From Marivibrio sp040218065 (GTDB taxonomy: Bacteria; Pseudomonadota; Alphaproteobacteria; UBA8366; Aestuariispiraceae), in assembly GCF_040218065.1 (NCBI RefSeq), contig NZ_JAVJQE010000010.1, positions 124,001 to 188,000 on the forward strand: 64,000 nt of DNA. The letters run 5' to 3'. This document shows positions 53,744-62,183 of this stretch, one piece after another. How positions within the stretch are numbered: the first letter of the stretch is position 1; each line of letters starts with the position of its first letter. The notes below the pieces were generated by a model. It was not told the origin of the DNA, did no database searches, and saw only the letters and a program-made list of their open reading frames with translations. The position numbers and the translations under genes are program-made.

Positions 53744-55261
53744 TCAGGCCGAGCGTCCCTCGTCCAACTTACGCAGTTCGGTCTTCAGGATCTTGCCGTA
53801 GTTGCTCTTCGGCAGATCGTCGACGAAGACGTAGACCTTCGGGCGCTTGAAGCGCGCCATATGCTCCAGGCAGTGGGCGTCAAGCGCGCCTTGATCGACG
53901 GCGCCGACGATGTAGGCGACGACGATCTCGCCCCAGTCCGGATCGCGCCTGCCGATGACCGAGCACTCCTCCACGCCCGTATGGGTCAGCAGCACCTCCT
54001 CCACCTCGCGCGGATAGATGTTGGTCCCGCCCGAGATGATCAGGTCTTTGGATCGGTCCATCAGCGTCAGATAGCCGTCCGCGTCGAACGCGCCGACATC
54101 GCCGGTGTGCAGCCAACCGCCGCGCAGGGTCTCGGCGGTGGCCTCCGGATTGTCGAGATAGCCCAGCATCACGCTGTCGCCGCGGCACACGATTTCGCCG
54201 CTTTCGCCGACGCCCACGGGACGGTCGTCCCGGTCGACGACGCGCACCTCGACGTTGACGTAGGGGCGCCCGGCCGATCCCAGGCGCTGCGCCGCGCGCG
54301 GATGGGCGCGATCGGCGATTTCGGCGCGGCTGAGGCAGGTGATCGTCATCGGGCTTTCGCCCTGGCCGTAGATTTGAACCAACCGGGGACCGAGGCGCGC
54401 AAGCGCCGCCTGCGCATCCTCCACATACATCGGCGCGCCGCCGTAAATGATCGCCTTCAGGTTTTCCAGCGCGCTCTGTGGGATCTCGCCCTCCCAGCGC
54501 ACCAGACGGTTCACCATGGTCGGCGCGGCGAACATCGCGGCCCCCGGCCAGGCCTTCAGCAGATCGACGATTTCGGACGGCGAGAAGCCGCCGCTCTCGG
54601 GCGTGACGTTGACGCCGGCGTGAGCCAGATGCGGCAGGATGTAGAGGCCTGATCCATGGCTCATCGGGGCGGCGTGCAGGCACGCGTCGCCGGGCGCGAC
54701 CGGCGCCACGTCCGCCAGATAGGCCGTCGTCATCGCCATCAGATTGCGGTGGCTCAACATCGCGCCCTTCGGCCGGCCCGTGGTGCCGGAGGTGAAGAAC
54801 AGCCAGGCCAGTTCGTCCGGACCCGTCTCGGCCAAACGGGCCGGCGCGGCGTCGGCGATCAGGGCCTCATAGCCCTCGCCCTCCAGATCGATCAGATGCA
54901 CCCCGGAGGCGGCGGCCGCGCCGGCCGTTTCGGCCAGATCGGGCGTGGTGAAGACGAGCGCCGCGCTGGACGCCTCTAGGATGTAGGCGACCTCGTCCCG
55001 GTGCAGCTTGTTATTGATCGGCACGGCGGCCATGCCGGCGCGCCAGATCGCGACCATCGCCTCGACATAGGCGGGGTGGTTCTTGGCGAACAGCGCGATC
55101 CGCGCGCCGGGGGCGAGGCCGAGATCCTTGAGGCCGCCGGCGAGCCGCGCGGCGCGGTCCGCCATCTCAGCGTAGGTGCGATGGACCCGCGAACCCCAAC
55201 CTAGCGCCGGCGCGTCGCTGTAGGCGGCGCCCGCCCGCTCGACCCACACCGCCAGATTCAT
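53744..55261 (-). CDS. AMP-dependent synthetase/ligase (acyl-CoA synthetase)
   Basis: 505 residues. FTSGTTGRPKGAMLSHRN loop with Lys present, YGQGESPMTI adenylate motif, GWLHTGDVGAFDADGYL and RSKDLIISGG hinge, and C-terminal Lys in LPKSNYGKILKTEL. Activates a medium-chain or aryl acid. Together with the SDR and the hypothetical gene it forms a leftward cluster of acid/alcohol metabolism. Confidence 0.92.
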   Translation of the reverse strand: MNLAVWVERAGAAYSDAPALGWGSRVHRTYAEMADRAARLAGGLKDLGLAPGARIALFAKNHPAYVEAMVAIWRAGMAAVPINNKLHRDEVAYILEASSAALVFTTPDLAETAGAAAASGVHLIDLEGEGYEALIADAAPARLAETGPDELAWLFFTSGTTGRPKGAMLSHRNLMAMTTAYLADVAPVAPGDACLHAAPMSHGSGLYILPHLAHAGVNVTPESGGFSPSEIVDLLKAWPGAAMFAAPTMVNRLVRWEGEIPQSALENLKAIIYGGAPMYVEDAQAALARLGPRLVQIYGQGESPMTITCLSRAEIADRAHPRAAQRLGSAGRPYVNVEVRVVDRDDRPVGVGESGEIVCRGDSVMLGYLDNPEATAETLRGGWLHTGDVGAFDADGYLTLMDRSKDLIISGGTNIYPREVEEVLLTHTGVEECSVIGRRDPDWGEIVVAYIVGAVDQGALDAHCLEHMARFKRPKVYVFVDDLPKSNYGKILKTELRKLDEGRSA

Positions 55262-55385
55262 GGAACGCCTCCTCGCGCCGCGACTGTTTTCAACGAACGG
55301 CGGGGAGTATGCCCAAGCCCCGCAGGGCTGGCCAGAGGGCGCATCGGGGCGCTAAAAGCCTGGTCGGACTTTCTGGAGCGAGACC

Positions 55386-55913
55386 ATGGCGCCCCCTCGG
55401 CCGCCCGTACGCACGCGCCCTGAACTGCGCCTCATGCGGGCGGCGGACGCCGCCGCCGTCGCCTTGCTGGCGGAGAAGCTGAACCGTCATTTCGGGGTGG
55501 CGGCGCCCGCCTTCGGCGCCAGCGCGATCGCGCCTTTGCTGGAGGGCGATCCGCCTTTCTTGAGCGGCCTGATCGCCGAGACCGGCGACCGTTCGACGAC
55601 CCGCGAGCCGGTCGCCTACGCCCTCGCACAGGATTTCTTCGACACCGATACCGGGCGCATGGGGCTGTGGCTGTTCGACCTGTATGTCGAGCCGGATTGG
55701 CGCGGCGCCGGTCTGGGGCGATCGATGATAGCCGCGCTGGCGGCCCGGGCCGCGGGCCAAGGCAAGGGGATGATCGCGCTTGCGGCCTATCGCTCAAACC
55801 CGGCGCGCCGGCTCTATGAGCGGATCGGCGCCGCGCTGCCGGAAGAGGCGCTGGTCTACGAGCTGCGCGACGAAAAGCTGCAGGCGCTCGCCGACGAGGC
55901 GCCGGCGCTTTGA
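55386..55913 (+). CDS. GNAT-family N-acetyltransferase
   Basis: 175 residues. Acetyl-CoA loop YVEPDWRGAGLGRSMIAALAAR and C-terminal NPARRLYERIGAALPEEALVYEL match GNAT motifs A and B. Substrate unknown. Starts the rightward run to the rhomboid and nitroreductase genes. Confidence 0.88.
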   Translation: MAPPRPPVRTRPELRLMRAADAAAVALLAEKLNRHFGVAAPAFGASAIAPLLEGDPPFLSGLIAETGDRSTTREPVAYALAQDFFDTDTGRMGLWLFDLYVEPDWRGAGLGRSMIAALAARAAGQGKGMIALAAYRSNPARRLYERIGAALPEEALVYELRDEKLQALADEAPAL

Positions 55914-55976
55914 CCGGGCGGCCCTGGCTCGGCATCATCGCGCGGTCACCGCGCCGGCAGGAAAGGCTCAACGCGC

Positions 55977-56669
55977 ATGTCCGATCCCCAAGGCGGCAAG
56001 CAGCCGATCCTGAACGCCCCGGGCGTGGTGCGCTGGCTGCTGACCATCACGCTGGGCGCGCACATCCTGCGCATGGTGTCCGGCGACGGGCTGCTGATTC
56101 CGCAGAATGTCGCGGGCGAGATTTTCTTTACCCTGGCCTTCATCCCGGCGCGCTACGTGGTGCAGGTCGACCCGTCGGGCGATCTGCTGGCGGCGATCGT
56201 CTCGCCGGTCGGGCACACGCTGGTGCATGGCAACTGGATCCATCTGCTGACCAATCTGGGCTTTCTCCTGGCGTTCGGGACGCCGGTGGCGCGGCGGATG
56301 GGGCCGGTCGTCTTTCTGATCTTCTACGGGCTGTGCGCGGCGGCGGGCGCGTTTCTTTTCACCGCGTTGTCGCCGACGCAGATCACGCCGCTGGTCGGCG
56401 CGTCGGGCGCGATCTTCGGGTTGCTGGGGGCCATCTTGCGGGTCGCGCTGTACCCGCCCGAAGGCGCGCCGCCGGCGCCCTTTCCCTTCAACAACCGCCG
56501 CACGGCCTTTATGTTTGCGGGCGTCTATCTGGCCATTAACCTGTTGATGGGGATTGCGCCGGCGCTTTTCGGCGTCGACGCCGCCATCGCCTGGGAAGCG
56601 CATCTGGGCGGCTTCGCGGCCGGCTTTCTGCTGGCGCCCTTTGTGGACGGGCGCGGTCGAGTTAGATAG
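55977..56669 (+). CDS. Rhomboid-family intramembrane serine protease
   Basis: 230 residues, six membrane helices. Catalytic Ser143 in VGASGAIFGLLG and His209 in EAHLGGFAAGF, with HGNWIHLLTNL and the GxSG pattern of bacterial rhomboids. Cleaves single-pass membrane proteins within the bilayer; substrate unknown. 60 bp after the acetyltransferase. Confidence 0.95.
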   Translation: MSDPQGGKQPILNAPGVVRWLLTITLGAHILRMVSGDGLLIPQNVAGEIFFTLAFIPARYVVQVDPSGDLLAAIVSPVGHTLVHGNWIHLLTNLGFLLAFGTPVARRMGPVVFLIFYGLCAAAGAFLFTALSPTQITPLVGASGAIFGLLGAILRVALYPPEGAPPAPFPFNNRRTAFMFAGVYLAINLLMGIAPALFGVDAAIAWEAHLGGFAAGFLLAPFVDGRGRVR

Positions 56670-56713
56670 AAGACCGGTCCGGTCCCCTTTCTTGAAGCAG
56701 GAGTTGCGACGCC

Positions 56714-57316
56714 ATGAGCGAAAGCCGGCCTTCGTCCGACGCGCTGATCGACTTCATCGCCTCGCGTCAGTCTTTCAAGGCGCTCGATCTCAACGAACCG
56801 GCGCCCGACGACGGCGAGTTGGAACGGTTGATGACGGCCGCGGTGACCGCGCCGGACCACGGGGCCTTGCGCCCCTGGCGGTTCCTGACGATCCGCGGCG
56901 CGGCGCGCGAGCGGTTGGCCGACGTCTTTGAGACGGCCCAGCGCGCCCGCGACCCGCAGAGCTGCGAGGAGGACGTGCTGGCGCTCAAGCAAAAGCCGCT
57001 GCGCTCGCCGCTCATCGTCGCCGTGGCGGCCGAGATTACCGAGAACCATCCGAAGGTGCCGCCGGAGGAGCAGGTGATCGCCGCCGCCTGCGCCGCGCAG
57101 AACTTCATGCTGGCCGCTCACGCCGCCGGATGGGGCGCGATTCTGCTGACGGGGTGGACCGCGCATGATCCGACGGTTCGCCACGCGTTGGGCTTCCAGG
57201 AGAAGGACCGGTTGATCGGCTGGATTTACATGGGAACCCCGCCGACGGGGCGCCGGGTCAAGAAGCGCCCGGAGCCGACGAAGTTCCTGACGGAATGGAC
57301 GGCCCCGCCGTCCTGA
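56714..57316 (+). CDS. Nitroreductase family protein
   Basis: 200 residues, FMN-binding nitroreductase fold: ASRQSFKALDLNEPAP, APDHGALRPWRFL, and C-terminal GWGAILLTGWTAHDP. Compared with short family members such as YdjA. Reduces nitro compounds or quinones with NAD(P)H. Ends 71 bp before the fasciclin-like fragment. Confidence 0.88.
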   Translation: MSESRPSSDALIDFIASRQSFKALDLNEPAPDDGELERLMTAAVTAPDHGALRPWRFLTIRGAARERLADVFETAQRARDPQSCEEDVLALKQKPLRSPLIVAVAAEITENHPKVPPEEQVIAAACAAQNFMLAAHAAGWGAILLTGWTAHDPTVRHALGFQEKDRLIGWIYMGTPPTGRRVKKRPEPTKFLTEWTAPPS

Positions 57317-57386
57317 TGGGCGCCGCCGCCGTCCCGTCCGTCGCGCTTCCGACGGCCTTGGCCGCCGGCGCCGCCGGCGCGGCCGG

Positions 57387-57640
57387 CTGACGGAAAGGGC
57401 GGCGGACGTCACGGTTTTCGCCTCGACCGACGAGGCCTACGCCCGTCTGCCGGAGGGCGAGCTTGAGGCGCTGCTTGAGCCGGAAAACCGCGAGACGCTC
57501 ACGGCGCTCCTTTGCTGTCACGCGGCGCAGGGTCAGGTGAGCTCGACGGACGCCTGCCGGAAAAGCCGCCTTGATCCCGACACCCCGCAGGGCCATGCGG
57601 TGCGCATCGACGCCGCCGGCGGGCGCGCCTCGCGTCGGGC
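57387..57640 (+). pseudogene. Fasciclin-domain fragment
   Basis: In one plus-strand frame the sequence reads ADVTVFASTDEAYARLPEGE, then LEALLEPENRETLTALL and CCHAAQGQVSSTD, matching the centre of a fasciclin (FAS1) domain. No start codon or signal peptide is found upstream, the usual YHVVPG segment is altered (CCHAAQG), and the frame continues into the antisense of tssG without the domain's C-terminus. It is read as a decayed remnant filling the gap between the nitroreductase and the T6SS operon. Confidence 0.6.
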
Positions 57641-57644
57641 GGGG

Positions 57645-58736
57645 CTAAAGGCGCGTCAGCGCGCTCTGGTCGCGGATGGTGATGCGGACTTGATCGTCGT
57701 CCCGCGTGAAGGGCTTGGTTTTGAGCCAGGTCGTCCAGCCGAGGCGCAGGTCCTGGCCCAGACGCATCTCCGGCGCGGTTTCCTTTTGCAGCACCAAGCG
57801 CGCCGTGAAGTTGAATTCCGGCGAGACGTAGAACAGCACCATCGACAAGAGCGGCTTGTTGGCTGCGCCCCCGGGCAGAAACTCAATGAAGCGCTCGTAG
57901 GGCAGGGGGCCGATGACGAGCTCGATGCCCGCCTGCTGCTCCCAGAAGCGCCCGCCCAGCACCGCGCTCTCCCCCAACACGCTGTTGGTCCGGCCGAGGC
58001 GCGTCCATTGGTCTTCGTCGAGCCGAAACCAGGCCCCCTGGAATTGCGCGAGGCGCATGGGGACGTCGTAATAGTCGCGGAACATCTGCTCCAGCCCCGC
58101 CGCGGTGCGCGGGCGATGGGCGAGCAGGCCGGCGTAGCGCACCAGCGCCCGATCCGGCGTCGTCATCCGGGCCTGCAAACCCGGCGTGCCGAGACCCATC
58201 AGCGAAAACAGGTAGCGCGCCAGCCGGCTGCGATGCGGCGCTCGGGTCTCCAGCGCGATGCGATGGGCCTTTTTGACCCGCACCATCAGCGAGATCAGCC
58301 GGTGATTGAAGATGTCGAGGAAGGCGCGCCATGCGCGGTCCTTCTTCGCCTGACGGTCCAACAGCCGCTCGGTGACGGGCCGCGGAAGGGGGCCCAGCGC
58401 GCCTGCGAGGCCTAGGAAGCGGGTCGTCATCGGCCGCGGACGGTCGGGCCGTTCCGCTTCGCCGATCGTCTCGATGGCGCTGGCGGGAAAGCGCAAGGAC
58501 GGATCGGCGGTGAAGCGGACGGCCTCGCGCCGCGGGTCGCCGGTTTCGCCCACGGGCACGGCGCGCGGCGGCGCCTCGGCGCTTGGCGACAGGCGCTCCT
58601 CATGCGCCGGGTCGGCGTGCTCCAGGCCTCGGGCCTGCTCCAGGATCCGCACCGCCTGATAGACGTCGAAGCGCCAGGGCTCCGCCTCCAGGGCGCGGAT
58701 CAGAGGAGGAATTGATCGCCGGCGCGTGGCGGCCAT
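57645..58736 (-). CDS. tssG: TssG, T6SS baseplate wedge protein
   Basis: 363 residues, TssG/ImpH/VasB family: IRALEAEPWRFDVYQAVRILEQ N-terminus, HRLISLMVRVKKAHR and late FLPGGAANKPLLSMVLFY. Forms the baseplate wedge with TssF and TssE. Overlaps tssF by 37 bp. Last gene of the leftward operon in the window. Confidence 0.93.
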   Translation of the reverse strand: MAATRRRSIPPLIRALEAEPWRFDVYQAVRILEQARGLEHADPAHEERLSPSAEAPPRAVPVGETGDPRREAVRFTADPSLRFPASAIETIGEAERPDRPRPMTTRFLGLAGALGPLPRPVTERLLDRQAKKDRAWRAFLDIFNHRLISLMVRVKKAHRIALETRAPHRSRLARYLFSLMGLGTPGLQARMTTPDRALVRYAGLLAHRPRTAAGLEQMFRDYYDVPMRLAQFQGAWFRLDEDQWTRLGRTNSVLGESAVLGGRFWEQQAGIELVIGPLPYERFIEFLPGGAANKPLLSMVLFYVSPEFNFTARLVLQKETAPEMRLGQDLRLGWTTWLKTKPFTRDDDQVRITIRDQSALTRL

Positions 58737-60526
58737 TGCTTCCAGATCCCGTCGCGTTGTTGCGAGCGCGCGGTCAATTGCGCGAATGAATTGATCGAGG
58801 CGTAGAGCCCCAGAAAGCGGTTGAGGACGCTAGCCAGCAGGATGGCGCTGGAGCCGACAAAGGCGCGCTCGTCGAAGGTGAGATTCACGTCGACTCCGCG
58901 CGCGAAGCCGCGCCACGCGTCGACCCCGAGCCGGCGCACGGCGCGCCGGCACTCCATCTTCACCACGCCGTTGATCTGCTGCTCGACCGCCGGATCGCCG
59001 GAGCGCGCGTAAAGGCGCAGGATCTCCTGCAGGGCTTTCAGCGAGCCCTCGAACTGGCTGAGCGAGAGGTAGTTCAGCGAGAGATGCGAGACGAGCCGCC
59101 ACAGCGTCTCCCCGCCCATCGGCGGGTTGAACTGGCGCGTCGGCTTGGTCAGCGCTTCCGCGCCGGAGACGGGCGCGCCTTCCTCAATCTGCAGCATAGC
59201 GCCGGCCTGAAGTTGATCGGTCAAGCCGCGGTTGGTGCAGAGCGTGTGCGCGTAGAGCGTGGCGGCCGCCGGCTGCGCCGGCGTCCAATCGAGGTCGAGG
59301 AAGCTGATCCACAGATCGGTGCCGCTCAAATCCGCCCGCGCGGTCGCATCGCGTCGTGCGGACCAGAAGGCCTGGGCGCCGCGCCCGCCGTTCTGCTGCG
59401 AGGCGGCGTGATTGTAGGAGAAAAACGGTTGAACGCGATAGGCGTCGGCCTCCGGCAGATTACTGGCGGTGACGTCCAGAATGGAATGGATCTCGGTCGT
59501 GCGTTCGCGCCGCCGGTCGGCGACGAGGCGGTATTCGCTCTGCCGGCCGTCGATGCGCACGGGCTCCGAGGTCTTGCGGAACAGATTGATCGCCGGCGTG
59601 CAATGCAGCGCAAAGCTCTCGGCGTCGACGCTGAGCCGGCGTTCCGGCGTCTTGTCCAGCAGGATCAGGATGTCGAGCGTCTCGGCCGCCGGCTGCCGGT
59701 CCAGGCCGTCGACGTCGAAGAACAGGAACTTCTGCGGAAAGGTGAAATATTCCTGCAGCAGGTGATAGGCGGGCTGGCCGTGGGGCGGGGTGTCGATCAC
59801 CGCTTCCTCGCGCTCAAAGCCGACCGGGCGGATCGCGTCGGCCGGCAATTCGTGCGGGCGTTTGCGGTCGCCGTCGGCCAGCAGCGCGACGCCGCGGGCG
59901 TGCACGAACAGCAATTCGTAGAGCGCGTCCGCCGTCACCCGGTCGGCGTTCAGATAGAAACGCAGCGATTTCAGGCCGAGATCGCGGATCGGCTCGTCCG
60001 TCGTGCGAATCTGCAGGCGCAACACCGCGTTCACGTTGCGCCGACTGTCCAGAAAATCGTAGCCGTCGGTCGATTCGATCGCGCCGACGCTGGTCTCCAA
60101 CGGCCACAGCACCGTCGGATAGCTGGTGCGAAACCGGCAATCCATGCCGTTCGGCGCCGTCGCGAACAGGGCCGATCCTTTGGGGATCTCGTAGCCGCCG
60201 GTGAGCTTGCCGCGTTTCGGGTCGGGCCGGAATCGCGCGACGGTCATGGAGGGCGTCGGCGTTGTGAATTGAGGATAGAGGACGCCCAGCAGCGCCTCCG
60301 GGATCTTCGGAAACTCCGCGTCGACATTCTGTTGGATTCGCGCGGTCAGGAAGGCGACGCTTTCGATCAGGCGCTCGACATGGGGATCGGCGCTCTCTCC
60401 CTCGCCAATCTCGAGGCGTCCGGCGATCTTTGGGTAAGTCTGGGCGAAGGCGGCGCCCATGCGGCGCAGATAATCGAGCTCGCGCTGGTAATGCGGCAGC
60501 AGATCGGCGCGGTAGTCGTCGCTCAT
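58700..60526 (-). CDS. tssF: TssF, T6SS baseplate wedge protein
   Basis: 608 residues, TssF/ImpG/VasA: LLPHYQRELDYLRRMGAAFAQTYPKIAGRL is the conserved N-terminus, followed by PHVERLIESVAFLTARIQ. Length is normal. Its ATG overlaps the tssE stop (ATGA). Confidence 0.95.
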   Translation of the reverse strand: MSDDYRADLLPHYQRELDYLRRMGAAFAQTYPKIAGRLEIGEGESADPHVERLIESVAFLTARIQQNVDAEFPKIPEALLGVLYPQFTTPTPSMTVARFRPDPKRGKLTGGYEIPKGSALFATAPNGMDCRFRTSYPTVLWPLETSVGAIESTDGYDFLDSRRNVNAVLRLQIRTTDEPIRDLGLKSLRFYLNADRVTADALYELLFVHARGVALLADGDRKRPHELPADAIRPVGFEREEAVIDTPPHGQPAYHLLQEYFTFPQKFLFFDVDGLDRQPAAETLDILILLDKTPERRLSVDAESFALHCTPAINLFRKTSEPVRIDGRQSEYRLVADRRRERTTEIHSILDVTASNLPEADAYRVQPFFSYNHAASQQNGGRGAQAFWSARRDATARADLSGTDLWISFLDLDWTPAQPAAATLYAHTLCTNRGLTDQLQAGAMLQIEEGAPVSGAEALTKPTRQFNPPMGGETLWRLVSHLSLNYLSLSQFEGSLKALQEILRLYARSGDPAVEQQINGVVKMECRRAVRRLGVDAWRGFARGVDVNLTFDERAFVGSSAILLASVLNRFLGLYASINSFAQLTARSQQRDGIWKQWPPRAGDQFLL

Positions 60527-61005
60527 AGCGCGGCCTCCGCGCCGTCGCCTTCGCCGGGCGGGGCGATGCGCACGGGAAAGGCGATCGGATGGACGATCTC
60601 CCCCACCCGCATTTCGCCGGCGATCACGACGTCGAGCGCCCGCACCTCCCTGTGCAGCCGCTCCACCGTCACCGCGACCTTGGCGAGGCGCGGCTCGTAC
60701 GCCGCGATGGTGCGCGCGATATGCTGCGACAGACGGCGCTGATCCTGGAGATCGGCGGTGAAGAAGCCGGAGAGATCGATCAGCCCGTAGTCGATCACGG
60801 TGCGGGCGTCATAGTCGATCTCGACCTCCGTCAGCGGGCAGCGGCTGTTGAGCAGCGTGCGGACCTCGCGTTCGACCGAGTCCGCAAGCCCCTCGATGTC
60901 GAGATAGATCTTCGGCATCGGCTCGCCTGGCGTTCCCGGGTTATCGTCGATCAGCCGGTCGAACAGCGGGGCGCGGGCGCCGTCGGATTTGTGCAGCGGG
61001 CGCAT
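60523..61005 (-). CDS. tssE: TssE, T6SS gp25-like baseplate protein
   Basis: 160 residues from the ATG at 61005 (GGAGG upstream). MRPLHKSDGARAPLFDRLID and the gp25-like VRTLLNSRCP...YGLIDLSG...AYEPRL pattern are present. Sheath-initiating baseplate component. A longer frame to 61428 is out of register with neighbours and was rejected. The second half is extended with VVIAGEMRVGEIVHPIAFPVRI. Confidence 0.9.
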   Translation of the reverse strand: MRPLHKSDGARAPLFDRLIDDNPGTPGEPMPKIYLDIEGLADSVEREVRTLLNSRCPLTEVEIDYDARTVIDYGLIDLSGFFTADLQDQRRLSQHIARTIAAYEPRLAKVAVTVERLHREVRALDVVIAGEMRVGEIVHPIAFPVRIAPPGEGDGAEAAL

Positions 61006-61058
61006 GGGCCTCCTTGCAGCCGGCTTCGGGGCGCCGGCGAGACGGCGCGCGGCCGGTA

Positions 61059-61604
61059 TCAGGCGGCGGGACCGGCGGCGGCCTCCACCGCGGCGTTCTC
61101 GCGGGAATTCTTGTCGATCAGGTCGACGGCCCCGACACGCCGGATGTCGCCGTTCGCGTCCAGGCCCGGGATGTAGAACTGATAGCCTGTCAGCGGCCCG
61201 CCCGTCGCCGCGCTCGCCGCGCCGGACTGTCGGCGGATCTTGCCGAAAGCGGCCCAGGCCGGGACCATCAACTGGGCGATCACGACATAGCGCAGGCCCG
61301 CCCGCTCGTTCGCGTAGGCGCCGCTGTCCAGGAACACGTCGACCAGCGATGCGGTGGTCGACGCGCCGAGCTCCCGCCGGGCCTTGTAGCCGGGGTCGCC
61401 CTTGAAGCGCTTGTAGGGCGACCACCATTGGGTGACCTGGCCGCGGTCGCGGCCCTTGGGATTCTCCAGGCCGCGGCGTTGGGACAGCGTGAAGATCCGC
61501 GTGCCGCGCGGCAGCTCGATGAACCGGATCGACCCCTTAAAGGACTTCCTGACATAGCCCGGCAGATCGCCGGTCGAGCTGTTCGGCCCCAGTTTCGCGA
61601 GCAT
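61059..61604 (-). CDS. Unknown protein encoded between hcp and tssE (possible T6SS cargo)
   Basis: 181 residues, GGAG ribosome binding site. No family recognised. No signal peptide or membrane helix. Features: ELPRGTRIFTLSQRRG (31-45), a Trp-rich TQWWSPYKRF (58-67), a conserved-looking GYQFYIPGLDANGDIRRVG (140-158), and Ala-rich C-terminus. The combination of an N-terminal GTRI strand, WWSP and a late IPGL-D strand is reminiscent of some mono-ADP-ribosyl/NAD-glycohydrolase toxin folds, but this is impression only. It is embedded in the structural operon with 40 and 53 bp gaps; no separate immunity gene is seen, so an accessory structural role is equally possible. Confidence 0.6.
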   Translation of the reverse strand: MLAKLGPNSSTGDLPGYVRKSFKGSIRFIELPRGTRIFTLSQRRGLENPKGRDRGQVTQWWSPYKRFKGDPGYKARRELGASTTASLVDVFLDSGAYANERAGLRYVVIAQLMVPAWAAFGKIRRQSGAASAATGGPLTGYQFYIPGLDANGDIRRVGAVDLIDKNSRENAAVEAAAGPAA

Positions 61605-61644
61605 GCGCTCCGATCCTTCCAGGCGGCGTGCGGGGAGAGGGCCG

Positions 61645-62130
61645 TTACTGACCCTTGTTGACGGTCACGTCCCATTCGGACGCGATGGAGCCCGGCTCCT
61701 TCGACTGTTCGTCCTGAACCTTCACCTCCCATTTGATCTTGGTGTAGTTCAGCGAGACCATCTCGATCGGCGAGTCGCCGCCGCCGCCGGAGATCGAGAC
61801 GGAGGAGACCATCGTGTTCTCCATCGTGTAGATCATCTGCGGCGCGTGCGCCTTCTCGCCCGTTGTGCGCAGCACCGTGAAGGTGACCGTGCCCAGATTG
61901 GCGCCGATGCAGCACTTGTAATTCAACAGCGGCGAGGCCTTGTCGGCGTATTTCGAGATCACGAAATCCGAATGCTCCACCCGACCGCGCGAGCGGCCGA
62001 CGTTGGAGACGTCGGTATGCAGATGGTTGTGCACCGAGTGATTGAAGCTCTGGCACATGATCTGCTTTTCATAGCCCTCGATGGTGGCTTCGCCCTCCAC
62101 CCCGTCGATCTTGATGACCAGCACGTCCAT
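61645..62130 (-). CDS. hcp: Hcp, T6SS tube protein
   Basis: 161 residues: MDVLVIKIDGVEGEATIEG, SFNHSVHNHL and the GGDSPIEMVSLNYTKIKWEV C-terminal strand characterise Hcp. It polymerises as hexamer rings in the inner tube and is secreted. Between tssC and the unknown gene. Confidence 0.95.
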   Translation of the reverse strand: MDVLVIKIDGVEGEATIEGYEKQIMCQSFNHSVHNHLHTDVSNVGRSRGRVEHSDFVISKYADKASPLLNYKCCIGANLGTVTFTVLRTTGEKAHAPQMIYTMENTMVSSVSISGGGGDSPIEMVSLNYTKIKWEVKVQDEQSKEPGSIASEWDVTVNKGQ

Positions 62131-62183
62131 GACGGCTTCCCCCTAAATTAGCTGTTCGATCCCGCGGCCGACGAGGCGGCCGA

